Source: Haladaptatus sp. QDMS2
GTDB lineage: Archaea > Halobacteriota > Halobacteria > Halobacteriales > Halococcaceae
Length of the DNA: 64,000 nt
Direction of reading: 5' to 3'
Assembly: GCF_029338295.1 (NCBI RefSeq)
Contig: NZ_CP119791.1
Location: forward strand, 930,001-994,000
Shown one piece after another: positions 15,847-23,784 of this stretch. The translations under genes and the position numbers were made by a program. Every line of letters begins with the position of its first letter. The first letter of the stretch is position 1. The notes under the pieces are model-generated. The model had not been told where the DNA came from and made no database searches. It saw nothing but the letters and a program-made list of their open reading frames with translations.

Positions 15847-16664
15847 ACGGTTCCTCCGAGGTAGGCTTCGATGACGTCCTCGTTCGCCTTTACCTCCTCC
15901 GGTGGGCCTTCAGTGAGCACCTTCCCCTGGTGCATCACGATGACGTGGGAGGTGTTGTTCATGATGAGGTCGATGTCGTGTTCGACGATGAGGAAGGTGT
16001 AGCCCTGCTCACGCAGTTCGTGAATGTGCTTGAGCAGGCGCTTTTCGAGCGACGGGTTGACCCCGGCGAACGGTTCGTCGAGCAGGAGCATGTCCGGGTC
16101 GGTGAGCAGCGCCCGCGCCATTTCGAGCAGTTTTCGCTGGCCACCAGAGAGGTTTCCAGCGTACTCCTCTGCGAGGTGGTCGATTTCGAAGAATTCGAGC
16201 ATGCCCCACGCGCGGTCGAGTAATTCTTCTTCCTGCTCGATGACCTCGTTTCGCGCGAACGGTAGCACAGAGCGCCAGAGCGCTTCGCCCTTCTGGTACT
16301 TTGGGGCGAGCATCATGTTCTCTAAGACGGTCATGTCCGCGAGCTCGCGGGCAATCTGGAAGGTGCGCACGAGGCCGCTGTTCGCGATTTCGTGGGCCGG
16401 ATGACCCGTGATGTCGCGTCCGTTGAAATGGACGGTGCCAGCGTCCGGCTTGTGCGTCCCCATGATGAGGTTGAACGTGGTGGACTTGCCAGCCCCGTTC
16501 GGCCCGATGAGGCCGGTCATCGTGCCGCGTTCGATTTTGAACGTGGCACCGTTTACTGCCTGAATACCGCCGAAGGACTTATACAGACCTTCGACTTCGA
16601 GGGGGTATTCGGTGAGGTCTGGGCCGTCTACTACCGGTTGTGCAACTTGTTCTGTGTCGCTCAT
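15843..16664 (-). CDS. livG: Branched-chain amino acid ABC transporter, ATP-binding protein LivG
   Basis: 273 residues. Walker A is GPNGAGKST (about 53-61), the signature is LSGGQRKLLEMARAL, and Walker B is MLLLDEPFAGVNP. The long insert after VLENMMLAPKYQ (WRSVLPFARNEVIEQEEELL) is characteristic of LivG rather than LivF. It overlaps livM and livF by four bases on each side. Confidence 0.95.
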   Translation of the reverse strand: MSDTEQVAQPVVDGPDLTEYPLEVEGLYKSFGGIQAVNGATFKIERGTMTGLIGPNGAGKSTTFNLIMGTHKPDAGTVHFNGRDITGHPAHEIANSGLVRTFQIARELADMTVLENMMLAPKYQKGEALWRSVLPFARNEVIEQEEELLDRAWGMLEFFEIDHLAEEYAGNLSGGQRKLLEMARALLTDPDMLLLDEPFAGVNPSLEKRLLKHIHELREQGYTFLIVEHDIDLIMNNTSHVIVMHQGKVLTEGPPEEVKANEDVIEAYLGGTV

Positions 16665-18004
16665 TGGTCGTCGCCTCCGTCGGTCACCGTCGGCTTCTTG
16701 GTCGTCTCAGGTCGCCCGAGGTCGATGCTCGCCGCAATCTCCTTGCGGTGGCCGAGCATTCCCTCGGGGCGGTTGTGCATCAGCCAGATGAGCACGAGGC
16801 CCATGAACACGAGCTGTAGCGTGTTGATGCTGTTCAGCGTGTAGATGATGAACGGCATCGGGTCGAAGTTCGAGAACAGCGGCCCGATGGCCTGCCCGAA
16901 GTTCGGCGGCCCGCGCTGTGGGATGTCGAGTGCCGTCTGCAGCAAGTTCTTCGCGTAGAGTGGTCCCTGGAACAGGAGCGCGGCGAACACCGCGCCGCCG
17001 AGGACGCTGCCGGTGTTCGACCCGGCACCGCCGATGATGAGCGCAATCCACACGTAGAACGTGATGCGCGGTAGGAAGAAGTTCGGCGTCACCGACCCCG
17101 ACCCCATCAGCCAGAGGATGCCGCCGAGGCCGATGAGCGCACACCCGAGCATGAAGGACTTAATCTTGAACCGATTGGTGTTCTTCCCGAGTGCGTTTGC
17201 TGCGTCTTCGTCCTCGCGAATCGCCTTGAGGACACGCCCGAACGGTGACTCACCAGTCCGCTTCATGAGCCAGTAGAACATGCCCACGAACAGGAGCAAC
17301 ATCAGGCCGTAGGCGAAGTTGTCCACGACCGGTTTCGGATTGTCGGGGATGATCGTGCCGAACACAGAGACGATTCCGAGGTAGATGTCCCAGAGGAACA
17401 CCGTCTCGAGAAACGCCTGAAGCGGGTCGGTGAAGTTGAGGATGAGGCCGCTGCCGCCACCCGTCCCCGTGGTCAGTCCAAACAGGGTGAACTTCTGGAA
17501 GGTTCCAGAGAGGTAGGCAAAGCGGATGATTTCTGAGAACGCAATCGTCACGATTGCAAAGTAGTCAGCACGGAGTTTCAGCGCCGGCAACGCGACGACG
17601 AAGCCGAAGATGGCCGCCGCCGCCATGCCTGCGAGGATGCCGACCCAGATGGGAAGCCCCAGTCCGGGGGTAAGCGACGACCCCGCCTGCACGGTCGCCG
17701 GTTTCGAGACCATCGCCATCGTGTAAATCGCGATGGCCATGAAGCCCGCGATGCCGATGTTGAACAGTCCGGTGTACCCCCAGTGGAGGTTGAGCGCGAG
17801 CGCCAGCAGCGCGAAGACGCCGATGTAGAACGTTAGGTTGGCGATGGCGTTAATCTGCCCGCGAACCGGATTTCCGAGCAATATCCCGCTGATGATGTAG
17901 GCGAGATAGATGAGCCCGAAGACTGCCGCGACCTTGACGATGTCGCGCTCCCAGAGCTCTGCGAGTGCTGCCTTCTCGTTGTCGATGATGTCTTTTCCGC
18001 TCAT
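16661..18004 (-). CDS. livM: Branched-chain amino acid ABC transporter, permease LivM
   Basis: 447 residues from ATG 18004; a longer in-frame extension exists but is arginine-rich shadow sequence overlapping livH. There are about nine to ten membrane segments. The LivM-type signature is GVLGRVLKAIREDEDAAN-like (here SPFGRVLKAIREDEDAANAL), which contacts the ATPases. LHWGYTGLFNIGIAGFMAI is also typical of LivM. Its start overlaps the livH stop. Confidence 0.94.
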   Translation of the reverse strand: MSGKDIIDNEKAALAELWERDIVKVAAVFGLIYLAYIISGILLGNPVRGQINAIANLTFYIGVFALLALALNLHWGYTGLFNIGIAGFMAIAIYTMAMVSKPATVQAGSSLTPGLGLPIWVGILAGMAAAAIFGFVVALPALKLRADYFAIVTIAFSEIIRFAYLSGTFQKFTLFGLTTGTGGGSGLILNFTDPLQAFLETVFLWDIYLGIVSVFGTIIPDNPKPVVDNFAYGLMLLLFVGMFYWLMKRTGESPFGRVLKAIREDEDAANALGKNTNRFKIKSFMLGCALIGLGGILWLMGSGSVTPNFFLPRITFYVWIALIIGGAGSNTGSVLGGAVFAALLFQGPLYAKNLLQTALDIPQRGPPNFGQAIGPLFSNFDPMPFIIYTLNSINTLQLVFMGLVLIWLMHNRPEGMLGHRKEIAASIDLGRPETTKKPTVTDGGDDQ

Positions 18005-19113
18005 GCCGTTGCCCTCCCGCTGAACAGGCCGCTTGGCTTGAACAGCAAGACCAGGATCATCACGATGAACGCGGCCGCCCGGGCGAACTCGGACGGAATC
18101 CAGATGACGGAGACGGACGCCGCGAGGCCGATGACGAGGCCACCGGCGATTGCGCCGTACACCGAACCGATGCCGCCGAGGATGACTGCGGCGAAGATGA
18201 GCAGCAACAGCAGCCACCCGTCGTTGAAGCTAATAGTCCCCTTCCAGAGGATGAAGACGTAGCCAGCGACGCCGGTGAGACCGCCGCCGATAATCCAGGT
18301 CGCCCGAATGACTTCCTCTGTCGGGATTCCCGTAATCCGTGCGAGGTCTTTATTGTCAGCCATCGCACGCATTGCCTTGCCCAGCTTCGTTCGCTGGAGC
18401 AGCAAGTGGACGCCGAGCATCAGTCCGACGCTCGCGACGACCAGTGTGACGTCGTGCGCGGTGATTTTGACCGCCCCGTCGACGAAGTACGGGGCAAATT
18501 CCGGCACGTTGCCGGCGTCAGTCGTTCCGCGCACGTCCGAGGTGAACACGAACAGTATGAGGTAGCGAATCGCGAAGGCCACCCCGATGCTCGTGATGAG
18601 CAAGGCGATGCCTTCTTCTGCTCGCATTGGCCGGTAGACGAAACGGTCGATTAATAGGGCGAGCGCTACCGAAAAGACGCCCGCGACGACCATCCCGATG
18701 ATGATGGCGAGCGGTGTCGCCGTGATGCCGATGCCGAGCGCCCCGCCGAACACGGAGCCACCCGCACCGACGAGGACGAGCGAGCCAATGTCTCTCGTGC
18801 CGAATCCGGCGATGACGTACGTCGTCGCCCAGCCGGCAAACGCGCCGCTCGTGATGTAATCACCGTGTGCGAAGTTTGCGAAGTTCAAAATGCTGTACGT
18901 CATCGAGAGGCCGATACCGGCGAGCCCGATGACGAGACCCTGCATGAGGCCGTCCCATACGAGGGTCCCAACCCGTGAAAATTGGATTCGACCCGTCGCC
19001 AGTCCATCGAGGAGGTCGATGATCATGAGGACGAAAACGAATCCGACCAGTAGCGCGAACGGTTGCTCTATGACAAACCGCCGTCCACGCGTGTAAGTTT
19101 CTGCTATACCCAT
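18001..19113 (-). CDS. livH: Branched-chain amino acid ABC transporter, permease LivH
   Basis: 370 residues, longer than many LivH proteins because of an N-terminal segment with one extra hydrophobic stretch. Family landmarks are GLAGIGLSMTYSILNFANFAHGD, KLGKAMRAMADNKDLARITG and FAAVILGGIGSVYGAIAGGLV. It is the first gene of the operon livHMGF. The start ATG at 19113 lies about 30 bases downstream of a TATA-like element. Confidence 0.94.
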   Translation of the reverse strand: MGIAETYTRGRRFVIEQPFALLVGFVFVLMIIDLLDGLATGRIQFSRVGTLVWDGLMQGLVIGLAGIGLSMTYSILNFANFAHGDYITSGAFAGWATTYVIAGFGTRDIGSLVLVGAGGSVFGGALGIGITATPLAIIIGMVVAGVFSVALALLIDRFVYRPMRAEEGIALLITSIGVAFAIRYLILFVFTSDVRGTTDAGNVPEFAPYFVDGAVKITAHDVTLVVASVGLMLGVHLLLQRTKLGKAMRAMADNKDLARITGIPTEEVIRATWIIGGGLTGVAGYVFILWKGTISFNDGWLLLLLIFAAVILGGIGSVYGAIAGGLVIGLAASVSVIWIPSEFARAAAFIVMILVLLFKPSGLFSGRATA

Positions 19114-19144
19114 TGAGAACGCTCCACATGGATACCGGGTCTTG

Positions 19145-19160
19145 ATACATCAATAAACCT
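19145..19160 (-). promoter_or_regulatory. BRE/TATA of the livHMGF operon
   Basis: Read on the minus strand the sequence is GAAAGGTTTATTGATG, a purine-rich BRE followed by TTTATTG. It lies 32-47 bases before the livH ATG at 19113. Confidence 0.5.
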
Positions 19161-19192
19161 TTCTTACTTCGGCCGGTTTTTCTGACAGATTT

Positions 19193-19220
19193 ATGGTCAC
19201 TTAATCAGACAGGTGACCAT
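19193..19220. promoter_or_regulatory. Palindromic putative operator upstream of livH
   Basis: ATGGTCAC (19193-19200) and GTGACCAT (19213-19220) form a perfect 8-bp inverted repeat with a 12-base spacer. It lies about 35 bases upstream of the livH BRE, suitable for an activator or other dimeric regulator. pgk starts 147 bases away on the other side, so it could serve either gene. Confidence 0.5.
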
Positions 19221-19366
19221 GAAAGGGCCGGGATTCATATACCCGCCCAGTCTTAGTTTTTTGCCCTTCCTCCATTTACTTTCGTGATAGAGGCGCGCGA
19301 CCACGACACAGGGGGCGCGCGTCGGAGCAGAAAGGAATTTGTGACGGCGCAACGCAGTCGTGGCTA

Positions 19367-20563
19367 ATGATTCAGACCCTCGACGACCTCTCCGTGGACG
19401 GAACCACGATTGGGGTGCGCGTCGACGTCAACAGTCCGCTCTCAGACGATGGCTCTCTCGCAGACGACGCGCGCATCCGGGCGCACGTGGACACTCTCTC
19501 TGAACTTCTCTCTCGCGGTGGGCGCGTCGTCATTCTCGCCCATCAGGGCAGACCGGGCGGTGAGGACTTCTCCGGGCTCGAACCACACGCAGAACGCTTG
19601 AACGAACTCCTCGACTTTCCCATCTCCTACTGTGACGGCAACTTTTCGGAGAACGCGCGCGACGCAATCCGGGCACTCGAAAACGGCGAGGGCGTCCTCC
19701 TCGAAAACACGCGCTTCTACAGCGAGGAGTACATGGAGTTCGACCCCGAGGTTGCCGGGCAGACCCACCTCGTCGACCGACTCGTCCCCGTCCTCGACGC
19801 GTTCGTGAACGACGCCTTCGCGGCCGCCCACCGCTCGCAACCCTCGCTCGTCGGATTCGCGACGCGCCTGCCCGCCTATGCGGGCCGCGTCATGGAGCGC
19901 GAAATCGACGTGCTCGGCGACATCGAGAGCGCCCCCACACCCCGAGTGTACGCCGTCGGCGGCGCGAAGGTGAACGACTCCATCGACGTCGCAGAGAGCG
20001 TCCTCGAACGCGACCTCGCCGACACGGTGCTCACCACGGGCGTCGTCGGGAACGTCTTCCTCATCGCAAACGGCATCGAACTCGGCAAGGCGAGTTCCGA
20101 GTTCATCTTAGACGAAGGGTACTGGGACGAAGTCGACCGCGCCGGCCGATTGCTCGATACCTACGGGCACAAAATCGTCCTCCCACGGGACGTGGCCGTT
20201 GAACGCGACGGCGAACGGGTCGAGATTCCACTCGCGGACCTCCCGGCAGGAGACGACGAACCAGCCCTCGACATCGGGACGCGCACGGTTGACCTCTACA
20301 GCGACATCATGGCGAACGCTGGAACGGTGATTCTGAACGGGCCGGCGGGCGTCTTCGAGATGGAGCAGTTCGCCGTTGGGACGAAGGGAATCTACAACGC
20401 GGCGACCGAAGCCGAAAACAGCATCGTCGGCGGCGGTGACACGGCAGCGGCCCTCAGACGACTCGGTATCGAGGGCTTCACCCACGTGAGCACCGGGGGC
20501 GGCGCGGCGCTCAAGATGTTGACCGGCGAACCACTGCCCGCCATCGAGGCGCTCGAACGCTGA
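19367..20563 (+). CDS. pgk: Phosphoglycerate kinase
   Basis: 398 residues. It transfers phosphate between 1,3-bisphosphoglycerate and ADP. Visible motifs are VRVDVNSPLSDDG (substrate-binding), ILAHQGRPGG, LLENTRFY, DAFAAAHRSQPSLVGF and the C-terminal nucleotide-binding NGPAGVFEMEQFAVGTKGI and GGGDTAAALRRLG...HVSTGGGAAL. The DSFSTAHR-like motif reads DAFAAAHR, an archaeal variant. Its last base is shared with the next start (TGATGG), so the acetyltransferase is probably co-translated. Confidence 0.96.
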   Translation: MIQTLDDLSVDGTTIGVRVDVNSPLSDDGSLADDARIRAHVDTLSELLSRGGRVVILAHQGRPGGEDFSGLEPHAERLNELLDFPISYCDGNFSENARDAIRALENGEGVLLENTRFYSEEYMEFDPEVAGQTHLVDRLVPVLDAFVNDAFAAAHRSQPSLVGFATRLPAYAGRVMEREIDVLGDIESAPTPRVYAVGGAKVNDSIDVAESVLERDLADTVLTTGVVGNVFLIANGIELGKASSEFILDEGYWDEVDRAGRLLDTYGHKIVLPRDVAVERDGERVEIPLADLPAGDDEPALDIGTRTVDLYSDIMANAGTVILNGPAGVFEMEQFAVGTKGIYNAATEAENSIVGGGDTAAALRRLGIEGFTHVSTGGGAALKMLTGEPLPAIEALER

Positions 20564-21045
20564 TGGAACTCGCGGTGCCGGACACGGAGGCCGTGGAGGT
20601 GCTCACCGACCTCTGGATAGCTCTCGCCACGGACCAGCGGTCGTTCGGGTCCCACCTGTTGCCAGAAGCCAACCGACCGACGATTCGGGCGGCAATCACC
20701 CGGTTCGTCGTCGCGGACACCATCGTCGTCGCCCGAGACGACGACGCGATTCTCGGATTCGTCATGTTCGACCTGGAAACCGGGATTTACCAGCAGGACG
20801 TGACTCGCGGCGTCGTCATGAACATCTTCGTCCGCCCGGAACACCGCGGGCAGGGCGTCGGGTCCGCACTCCTCGCGGAGGCGGAATCACGACTCGAAGC
20901 GGCGGGCGCGGACACGGTCACCCTCGACGTGATGGCCGCGAACGACCGAGCCATTCAGTTCTACGAACGCCACGGCTACGCCGCCCATCGAATCCAGTTG
21001 GAGAAGCACATCGAAAACGATAATCACTCAAAGGAGCAGGATTAA
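20563..21045 (+). CDS. GNAT-family N-acetyltransferase
   Basis: 160 residues. The acetyl-CoA-binding motif A is NIFVRPEHRGQGVGSALLAEAE (the Q/R-x-x-G-x-G/A loop), followed by LDVMAANDRAIQFYERHGY, motif B. The acceptor substrate cannot be inferred. The start overlaps the stop of pgk, so it sits in a two-gene transcription unit. Confidence 0.88.
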   Translation: MELAVPDTEAVEVLTDLWIALATDQRSFGSHLLPEANRPTIRAAITRFVVADTIVVARDDDAILGFVMFDLETGIYQQDVTRGVVMNIFVRPEHRGQGVGSALLAEAESRLEAAGADTVTLDVMAANDRAIQFYERHGYAAHRIQLEKHIENDNHSKEQD

Positions 21046-21056
21046 GCACGAAGTGC

Positions 21057-21130
21057 GCCAGGGGAGCATGGGTGGTTCATGCACTCGACTTGTAATCGAG
21101 ACTCCTCGGGTTCGAATCCCGACCCTGGCT
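21057..21130 (+). tRNA. tRNA-Thr (anticodon UGU)
   Basis: Acceptor arms GCCAGGG (21057-21063) and CCCTGGC (21123-21129) pair fully. The anticodon stem CTCGA/TCGAG presents loop CTTGTAA with anticodon TGT, and the T-arm has CGGGTTCGAATCCCG. There is no intron and no encoded CCA. Confidence 0.95.
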
Positions 21131-21307
21131 TCTTCTTGCGCTCACAAACCCGTGAGCGCGTTGAATACTATATACGGAATTCGAACTCCGCTGAGCAAAG
21201 CCCAGCGTGGTCACACTCGCGTTCGCTCGCGTGACCCCCGGTTCTGGCTTGATTGCGAGCGCCAATTCGGCGCGACTGCTTTGTTCGGGCCAATCGTAGG
21301 GTACTGC

Positions 21308-21451
21308 ATGATACAGCGGGTGGCCTATCACTGCCTCAAATGTGGGCGGTTCTACCAGCAGCTGGTCTCGGACCCCCCGGTCACGGTGTGTACCTGGTGT
21401 GGGGCGGAAAATCGGATGGAACGAATCGATCACGCGCCGACGGCGACCTAA
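21308..21451 (+). CDS. Small zinc-ribbon protein
   Basis: 47 residues from ATG 21308: MIQRVAYHCLKCGRFY, then a turn, then VCTWCGAENRME. Two CxxC knuckles 20 residues apart form a rubredoxin/zinc-ribbon-like fold. Haloarchaea encode many such one-domain zinc proteins, usually of unknown role. Its stop overlaps the stop of the convergent membrane-protein gene by four bases. Confidence 0.7.
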   Translation: MIQRVAYHCLKCGRFYQQLVSDPPVTVCTWCGAENRMERIDHAPTAT

Positions 21452-21615
21452 ACCGCGCCGCGACCGACGGTGTCGTCTACCCGCTCTTCTTCGACCAGTT
21501 CTACCTCGATGTCCGGGGCCATGATGCGTCCCACGAGGTACCGCCCCGCGAGGAACGCGAGGCCGAGGACGACGATCGAGACGAGCATCAGGACGAATCC
21601 AGTGGTGACTACCAT
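21448..21615 (-). CDS. 55-residue single-span membrane protein
   Basis: Starts at ATG 21615 with MVVTTGFVLMLVSIVVLGLA, a single hydrophobic helix, then RYLVGRIMAPDIEVELVEEE and a short acidic cytoplasmic tail. Composition and frame bias look coding. No family is recognised. It is convergent with the zinc-ribbon gene and lies downstream of two other small minus-strand genes. Confidence 0.6.
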   Translation of the reverse strand: MVVTTGFVLMLVSIVVLGLAFLAGRYLVGRIMAPDIEVELVEEERVDDTVGRGAV

Positions 21616-21663
21616 ACTATAACTATCACGTTCTTTAATAAAGAATCTAGCTTCGCGGGCAGG

Positions 21664-21810
21664 TCACTTCGACCCGAACCGATGTCGCAACCAATCGGTA
21701 ATCGTCGCCGAATCGAGTTGACACTCGGTACAGATGAGCGACCCCGGCGTCGGTCCAATTCCGGGGACGTGCGCGCCGTCTTCGCAGGCGGCCTCGAGTG
21801 ACGGCGTCAC
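21664..21810 (-). CDS. Small cysteine-containing protein, GTG start coupled to upstream gene
   Basis: 48 residues if translation starts at GTG 21810, which overlaps the TGA of the upstream 44-residue gene (GTGA). The product contains EAACEDGAHVPGIGPTPGSL and ICTECQLDS, so it has one CxxC pair and one more cysteine. It may be a separate coupled peptide or the second half of a single zinc protein broken by a frameshift at 21807-21812. Confidence 0.5.
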   Translation of the reverse strand: MTPSLEAACEDGAHVPGIGPTPGSLICTECQLDSATITDWLRHRFGSK

Positions 21811-21941
21811 TTCGCCCACTGGCGATTTCCACACTCGATGCACTCGTACAGCGGATACGCAGCGGTCCCCCGTCCGACGGATTCCCACGAGGTTTCGGTT
21901 CCGAGCCAATCGCCAACCGTCTCACAGTTATCGCACTTCAT
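21807..21941 (-). CDS. 44-residue double CxxC zinc-knuckle protein
   Basis: Starts at ATG 21941: MKCDNCETVGDWLG... and ends YECIECGNRQWAK. Two CxxC motifs 27 residues apart match haloarchaeal one-domain zinc-finger microproteins. The stop is shared with a GTG start of the next ORF. It is likely involved in protein or nucleic acid contacts, but this is inference only. Confidence 0.6.
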   Translation of the reverse strand: MKCDNCETVGDWLGTETSWESVGRGTAAYPLYECIECGNRQWAK

Positions 21942-22024
21942 TTCTTGTCACCCCATTGTGCAAAGTATATTTCCATAATGTTAATTGTTACCATCCATCA
22001 AGACAATTGAATGTTTACGGGATA

Positions 22025-22120
22025 GCCTAATATTCTGTCTGACCAATCTCAGGTTGGTAAAACGTGGCCTCGGTCATATCAATCTCAGGTTGGTAAAACG
22101 TGGCCTCGGTCATATTAGGC
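22025..22120. repeat. 9-bp inverted repeat enclosing the tandem repeat
   Basis: GCCTAATAT at 22025-22033 and ATATTAGGC at 22112-22120 are exact reverse complements. They bracket the two 36-bp repeat units closely, so the whole 96-base block looks like one structure. Confidence 0.7.
22044..22115. repeat. Two perfect tandem 36-bp repeats
   Basis: The 36-base unit starting CAATCTCAGGTTGGTAAAAC and ending CGGTCATAT occurs at 22044-22079 and again at 22080-22115 with no differences. Within the first unit, ACCAA-TCTCAGG-TTGGT forms a small hairpin. There is no spacer, so it is not CRISPR. Confidence 0.9.
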
Positions 22121-22344
22121 ACATTGTTGTCATTTTCCGGATTGTCTGACGCTACAGTTAATACTGCTTACGTGTTTGCTACAGATGCGAAGACAGAGTA
22201 GGCAACGAGCGAGTCGGCGCACAGTCCCTTCCCCCATACTCCCCTGACTGTGAACCGACTGGGAACTATTTCCCACCCCCCTAACACACTTTTCGTGTCT
22301 GGATTCGTCCGAACCGTTTTCTTTATGCACTACCTGAATACGGT

Positions 22345-23079
22345 ATGACCTATTCGAAGCAGCGGGCCCGCCCGCTGCCGACTGTGGCGATCGCCCTGGT
22401 CGTCGCGGCCATTGGCCTCGTGGCTGGTGTCGCGCTCTCTCTCGGCGCAATCGTGGTGCTCTCTGCGCTCGGTTTCTCGCTGGCTGCGACCCAGTTGCTC
22501 GTCATCTCGCTCGTGATGACCCAGGGCCTCGCCTTCGGCGGTGTCGCCCTGCTATATCTCCGATTTCGCGGCCTTCCGAGCTCGTTCATCGGTGCCCGCA
22601 TCCCAACCCTCGGCGACCTCGGCTGGGTCGTCGGTGGTTACATCGCGGCCATCCTCGCCGCGCTGCTCGGCGGCGTCCTCATCGTCCTGACGGGAGTCCA
22701 GGCCGCCTCGAACCAGGCGGCCGAATTCGGTATCGAGAACCCGGAAGCCCTCCTCCTGTTGATTCCGGCGTCCTTCCTCCTCATCGGGCCGGGCGAGGAA
22801 CTCCTCTTTCGGGGGGTCGTGCAGGGGACGATTCGTAAAGCACTCGGGCCGGTTCCCGGCGTCGTCCTCGCGAGTGCGGTCTTCGCCGCGATTCACTTTT
22901 TCGCCCTCACGGGTGGCGCCAGTGCCCGGTTCGTGAGCATCGGGATTCTGTTCCTCCCGGCGCTGGTGTTCGGGTTCGCCTACGAGCGCACCGGAAACAT
23001 CGTCGTCCCCTCGTTGATTCACGGGACGTACAACGCCACCTTGTTCTCGTTGCTCTACCTCTCGCTTCAGTTCGGCTGA
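22345..23079 (+). CDS. CPBP-family intramembrane protease (CAAX protease-like)
   Basis: 244 residues with about seven to eight membrane helices. The ABI/CPBP motifs are present: GPGEELLFRGVVQG (EExxxR, about residues 150-163), FAAIHFF (the second metal His), and a final SLIHGTYN with an additional His. Such proteases cut within or near membranes; in bacteria some process bacteriocins or prenylated peptides. No substrate gene is obvious next to it. Confidence 0.9.
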   Translation: MTYSKQRARPLPTVAIALVVAAIGLVAGVALSLGAIVVLSALGFSLAATQLLVISLVMTQGLAFGGVALLYLRFRGLPSSFIGARIPTLGDLGWVVGGYIAAILAALLGGVLIVLTGVQAASNQAAEFGIENPEALLLLIPASFLLIGPGEELLFRGVVQGTIRKALGPVPGVVLASAVFAAIHFFALTGGASARFVSIGILFLPALVFGFAYERTGNIVVPSLIHGTYNATLFSLLYLSLQFG

Positions 23080-23134
23080 CCGGAGCCGCTGGACCCTTAC
23101 CCTTACGGGGGTCGCTCACGGATACTCACTCGAC

Positions 23135-23329
23135 ATGGATACCGTCGTGGTCAGTCTTGCCCTCGCAACCGGATTCGCCGCTGGTGCGCTGTTCGCCTTC
23201 CTGCAGATTCCGATTCCCGCCCCGCCGAACCTCGCGGGCCTCATGGGCATCGTCGGCATCTACCTCGGATTCAAACTCGTAGAGCGCTTCGACGTGGGGT
23301 TCGACCTCCTCTCTGCGCTCGGCCTCTGA
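23135..23329 (+). CDS. XapX-domain small membrane protein
   Basis: 64 residues, two hydrophobic helices joined by the conserved loop FAFLQIPIPAPPNLAGLMGI, the hallmark of the XapX/DUF1427 family. Function is unknown across the family. It precedes the DsrE-like gene by 33 bases, with a strong hairpin between them. Confidence 0.82.
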   Translation: MDTVVVSLALATGFAAGALFAFLQIPIPAPPNLAGLMGIVGIYLGFKLVERFDVGFDLLSALGL

Positions 23330-23339
23330 AAGAGCAAAG

Positions 23340-23358
23340 CCCTCACCCGCCGTGAGGG
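23340..23358 (+). promoter_or_regulatory. Hairpin just before the DsrE-like start
   Basis: CCCTCAC (23340-23346) pairs fully with GTGAGGG (23352-23358) around the loop CCGCC. It ends four bases before the GTG start at 23363, so it could mask the GAGGG ribosome-binding sequence or end XapX transcription. Confidence 0.5.
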
Positions 23359-23362
23359 ACGT

Positions 23363-23704
23363 GTGAACACCGTATTCCATCTCTCTGACGGGAGTGACGA
23401 CGCACACGGTCACGCACTCAGCAACGTCGAGAATCTGCTCGCAGACGACTCCATCGCCGTCGAATCGGTCGTGTTGCTCACGAACGGCGACGGCGTCTCC
23501 CTCAGTCGAACGGACGGACCGCGTGCCGAACGAATCGACCGCCTCATCAGGCAGGGGGCGTTGATTCGCGTCTGTTTGAACTCGCTTCGCACTCGTGACA
23601 TGGACGCCTCGATGCTCCATCCAGGAGTGACGGTCGTTCCCTCTGGGGTGGGCGAACTCACGCGGTTGCAGTCGGCGGGCTACGCCTATATAAAAACACC
23701 ATGA
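23363..23704 (+). CDS. DsrE/DsrF-like sulfur-relay family protein, cytoplasmic paralog
   Basis: 113 residues from a GTG. The fold pattern is TVFHLSDGSDDAHGHALSNVENL, VESVVLLTNGDGV, a central cysteine in RVCLNSLRTRDM, and VTVVPSGVGELTRLQSAGYAYI. It is collinear with the exported paralog at 24087-24617. DsrE-type proteins often carry persulfide sulfur on that cysteine, or bind small ligands. A PadR gene lies between the two paralogs. Confidence 0.78.
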   Translation: MNTVFHLSDGSDDAHGHALSNVENLLADDSIAVESVVLLTNGDGVSLSRTDGPRAERIDRLIRQGALIRVCLNSLRTRDMDASMLHPGVTVVPSGVGELTRLQSAGYAYIKTP

Positions 23705-23784
23705 GTGGTTGTCACGTCATTAGCAATGTGCATAGGTCAGCTTAGACGGCCCATAATAATGGGGATACGAGGCTGATAGCCGAT

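Larger units (their letters stand above)
21942..22344. other. AT-rich intergenic region with repeats
   Basis: No convincing gene is seen in this 403-base stretch. It contains the 36-bp tandem repeat, the flanking 9-bp inverted repeat and the promoter region for the CPBP gene (TTTTCTTTATGC near 22318). Confidence 0.6.

Noticed and set aside
18005-18217. N-terminal extension of livM
   Set aside because: Arginine-rich sequence overlapping livH; ATG 18004 gives a standard LivM start and a four-base overlap.
21115-21260. Partial copy of the tRNA-Thr 3' end downstream
   Set aside because: Only about eight bases (CTGGCTT) are shared, too little to call an attachment site.
22044-22115. CRISPR-like repeat of 36 bases
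   Set aside because: Only two copies, directly touching, with no spacer and no cas genes nearby.
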